Part shown: positions 35,258 to 36,740 of the stretch, piece after piece
Position numbering within the stretch: position 1 is the first letter of the stretch
How the letters are laid out: every line of letters begins with the position of its first letter
DNA from: Pseudoruegeria aquimaris
GTDB taxonomy: Bacteria > Pseudomonadota > Alphaproteobacteria > Rhodobacterales > Rhodobacteraceae
Reading direction: 5' to 3'
Length of the DNA: 36,740 nucleotides
Assembly (NCBI RefSeq): GCF_900172235.1
Contig: NZ_FWFQ01000029.1
Span: 1 to 36,740, forward strand
Notes under the pieces: model-generated
Database searches by the model: none
Told to the model about the DNA's origin: nothing
The model's input: only the letters and a program-made list of their open reading frames with translations
Position numbers and translations under genes: made by a program

Positions 35258-36564
35258 AACCACTGAGCAGCCTGCTGGCCGCGGCCTGTGCCGCCCTCGC
35301 CCTTCCCGCAACCGCGCAGCCGGATTTCCCCGAAGGCGTCTTCACCCCGCGCGACCCGGCCGCGGTGGAGCTGGGCTGGCTGCTGTTCTACGATCCGATC
35401 CTCTCCGGCAACGGCGAAGTGGCCTGCGCCACGTGCCACCATCCGAAATTCGGCACCGGGGACGGCGTGTCCCTCGCCATCGGCGATGGCGGCATCGGGC
35501 TGGGCCCGGCCCGGAAGGTGGACCCGCGGAACCCGCCCGAGCAGCGCATCCCGCGCAATGCGCCGGCGCTGTTCAACCTCGGGGCGGAACAGTTCAAGGT
35601 CATGTTCCACGATGGCCGCCTCGAAGCCGATCCGGACAAGCCCGGCGGCATCCGCACGCCCCTCGGTGCCGAGATGGTTCGGGGCTTCAAGAGCGTGCTC
35701 TCGGCGCAGGCGATGTTTCCGGTGCTCTCGGCCGACGAGATGGCCGGCCACTACTCGGAGAATCCCATCGCGCAGGCCGTGCGCCTCGGCCAGTTGACGC
35801 ATGAGGGCGGGGCGTGGTCGCAGATCGCGGATCGCGTGGCCGCCGTCCCCGAATACCGGGCGCGGTTCGATGCGGTGCTCGGCAAGGGCGCTCCCATCGG
35901 CTTCACCGACATCGCCAACGTGGTGGCGGATTTCATCGCCGTGGAATGGCGCTCCGACAGCGCGCCCTTCGATGCCTACCTGAGGGGCGAGGCCACGCTG
36001 AGCGAAGAGGCAGTGGCGGGCATGGAACTCTTCTACGGCGAAGCCGGCTGCGCGGAGTGCCACGCCGGCCGCTTCCAGACGGACCACGGTTTCCACGCCA
36101 TCGCCATGCCCCAGTTCGGCCCCGGCAAGGCGGCGCGCTTCGAGGATCACCACCGCGACGTGGGGCGGATGCGCGTGACCGGCCGCGAAGAGGACGCCTA
36201 CCGCTTCCGCACGCCCAGCCTGCGCAACGTGACGAAGACGGCGCCCTACGGGCACACCGGCGCCTATGCGACGCTGGAAGGCGTGGTGCGCCACCATCTC
36301 GATCCGGTCGGAGCCCTGAGGGCCTATGACCTGTCGCAGGCGGTGCTGCCGGACCTGCCCGGCGCGGTGGACGACTGGGTGCTGACGCGGCCCGAGGAGA
36401 TCGACGCGATCGCGCAGGCCAACGATCTGGCGCCGAGATCGCTGAGCGATGCACAGGTTGAGCAGATCCTTGCCTTCCTCGCAACGCTTGAGGATCCGCA
36501 GGGGCTGGAGGGGCGGCTCGGGGTGCCCGAGGCCGTGCCCAGCGGGCTGCCGGTGCCCCGGTAG
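35254..36564 (+). CDS. Di-heme cytochrome c peroxidase (MauG/CcpA family)
   Basis: Periplasmic protein of 436 residues. A signal peptide (about 1-21, ending in PATA) is followed by two heme c sites: CATCH (58-62) and CAECH (266-270). The spacing, and segments such as PRNAPALFNL, FHDGRLE and RFRTPSLRNVTKTAPYGHTG, mark the bacterial di-heme peroxidase/MauG group. It would reduce hydrogen peroxide or oxidise a protein partner in the periplasm. The ATG overlaps the mutarotase stop (ATGA), so it is translated with the xylose operon, an unusual partner. No amine dehydrogenase or other MauG-type client gene is near. The IS begins 48 bp downstream. Confidence 0.88.
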   Translation: MKPLSSLLAAACAALALPATAQPDFPEGVFTPRDPAAVELGWLLFYDPILSGNGEVACATCHHPKFGTGDGVSLAIGDGGIGLGPARKVDPRNPPEQRIPRNAPALFNLGAEQFKVMFHDGRLEADPDKPGGIRTPLGAEMVRGFKSVLSAQAMFPVLSADEMAGHYSENPIAQAVRLGQLTHEGGAWSQIADRVAAVPEYRARFDAVLGKGAPIGFTDIANVVADFIAVEWRSDSAPFDAYLRGEATLSEEAVAGMELFYGEAGCAECHAGRFQTDHGFHAIAMPQFGPGKAARFEDHHRDVGRMRVTGREEDAYRFRTPSLRNVTKTAPYGHTGAYATLEGVVRHHLDPVGALRAYDLSQAVLPDLPGAVDDWVLTRPEEIDAIAQANDLAPRSLSDAQVEQILAFLATLEDPQGLEGRLGVPEAVPSGLPVPR

Positions 36565-36612
36565 CGGCGGGCGGGCATCCGCCGCCCCTTGCATCGCCGC
36601 CGCGCCGGCCGT

Positions 36613-36740
36613 CTAGGTCGTGAACTCATAAACGGGATTCCGTTTTTGGCGGTGTGATGATTCACTTTCGGAAACGGAGGTGAGCATGACGGGCAGACAC
36701 GATGTGAGCGATGCGGAATGGGCGGTGATCTCGCCGCTGT
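36613..36740 (+). mobile_element. Right IS5-like insertion sequence end (partial)
   Basis: Exact inverted copy of positions 1-128. The element begins at the CTAG (36613-36616) and continues out of the window, with its transposase on the plus strand. It is inserted 48 bp after the peroxidase stop, so no gene in the window is cut by it. AAACGG and CCGTTT (36630-36645) form a short inverted pair in its leader. As on the left, only one end of the element is visible. Confidence 0.85.
36686..36740 (+). CDS. IS5-like transposase, N-terminal fragment
   Basis: First 18 codons of a transposase identical to that at the left edge, here on the plus strand. A GGAGG site lies 5 bases before the ATG. The residues SDAEWAVISPL are like the start of IS5/IS427-group DDE transposases. 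It runs off the window, so it is unknown whether the gene is whole. Confidence 0.75.
   Translation, partial: MTGRHDVSDAEWAVISPL

Overview
The window is high-GC DNA (roughly two thirds G+C) with densely packed genes, many joined by ATGA stop/start overlaps. The gene set points to an alphaproteobacterium, most likely a marine or roseobacter-type member of the Rhodobacterales: a quinone-linked sulfite dehydrogenase-like complex, an oxidative galactose pathway, a fused 5-oxoprolinase and zur-znu organisation. No 16S or other taxonomic marker is present, so this is an inference. No tRNA, rRNA, CRISPR array or phage module was seen.

Both ends are the same sequence in opposite orientation. Positions 1-128 are the exact reverse complement of 36613-36740. 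Each end holds the outer end of an IS5-like insertion sequence and the first 18 codons of its transposase, reading outward. This may be an IS-bounded segment, but it is equally what a short-read contig broken at a multicopy IS looks like.

Layout: (1) 159-2475, minus strand: a periplasmic sulfatase split by a one-base frameshift, then an HdeD-like membrane protein. (2) 2602-7433, plus strand: an AI-2E/PerM-type membrane protein and a fused 5-oxoprolinase. (3) 7440-9266: a TPR protein (minus) and a NodB-type deacetylase (plus). (4) 9383-19723, minus strand: a galactoside operon encoding an ABC binding protein, two permeases, GH36 alpha-galactosidase, an SDR dehydrogenase, KDGal kinase, KDPGal aldolase, an SMP-30 lactonase and GH42 beta-galactosidase. 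The divergent plus strand (19855-21732) supplies an IclR regulator and the transporter ATPase. (5) 21838-25076: the zinc uptake locus, znuA diverging from zur-znuC-znuB around a palindromic Zur box. (6) 25107-29648, minus strand: a three-subunit molybdoenzyme, best read as SoeABC. (7) 30007-36564, plus strand: an MmgE/PrpD protein, then xylB-xylA, an aldose epimerase and a di-heme peroxidase.

Working together: imported alpha- and beta-galactosides would be hydrolysed in the cytoplasm, and galactose oxidised by the De Ley-Doudoroff route to pyruvate and glyceraldehyde 3-phosphate. Galactonate dehydratase, the middle step, is missing from the window. The xylose genes have a promoter with a clear palindromic operator, but no regulator or transporter is nearby.

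Most of the window is well-known metabolism. I did not find a convincing new system. The points most worth a second look are the broken sulfatase, a 34-codon ORF coupled at both ends inside the galactoside operon, the Lys-to-Asn change in the SDR active site, the coupling of a di-heme peroxidase to the xylose genes, the operator-like repeats, and the inverted IS ends.
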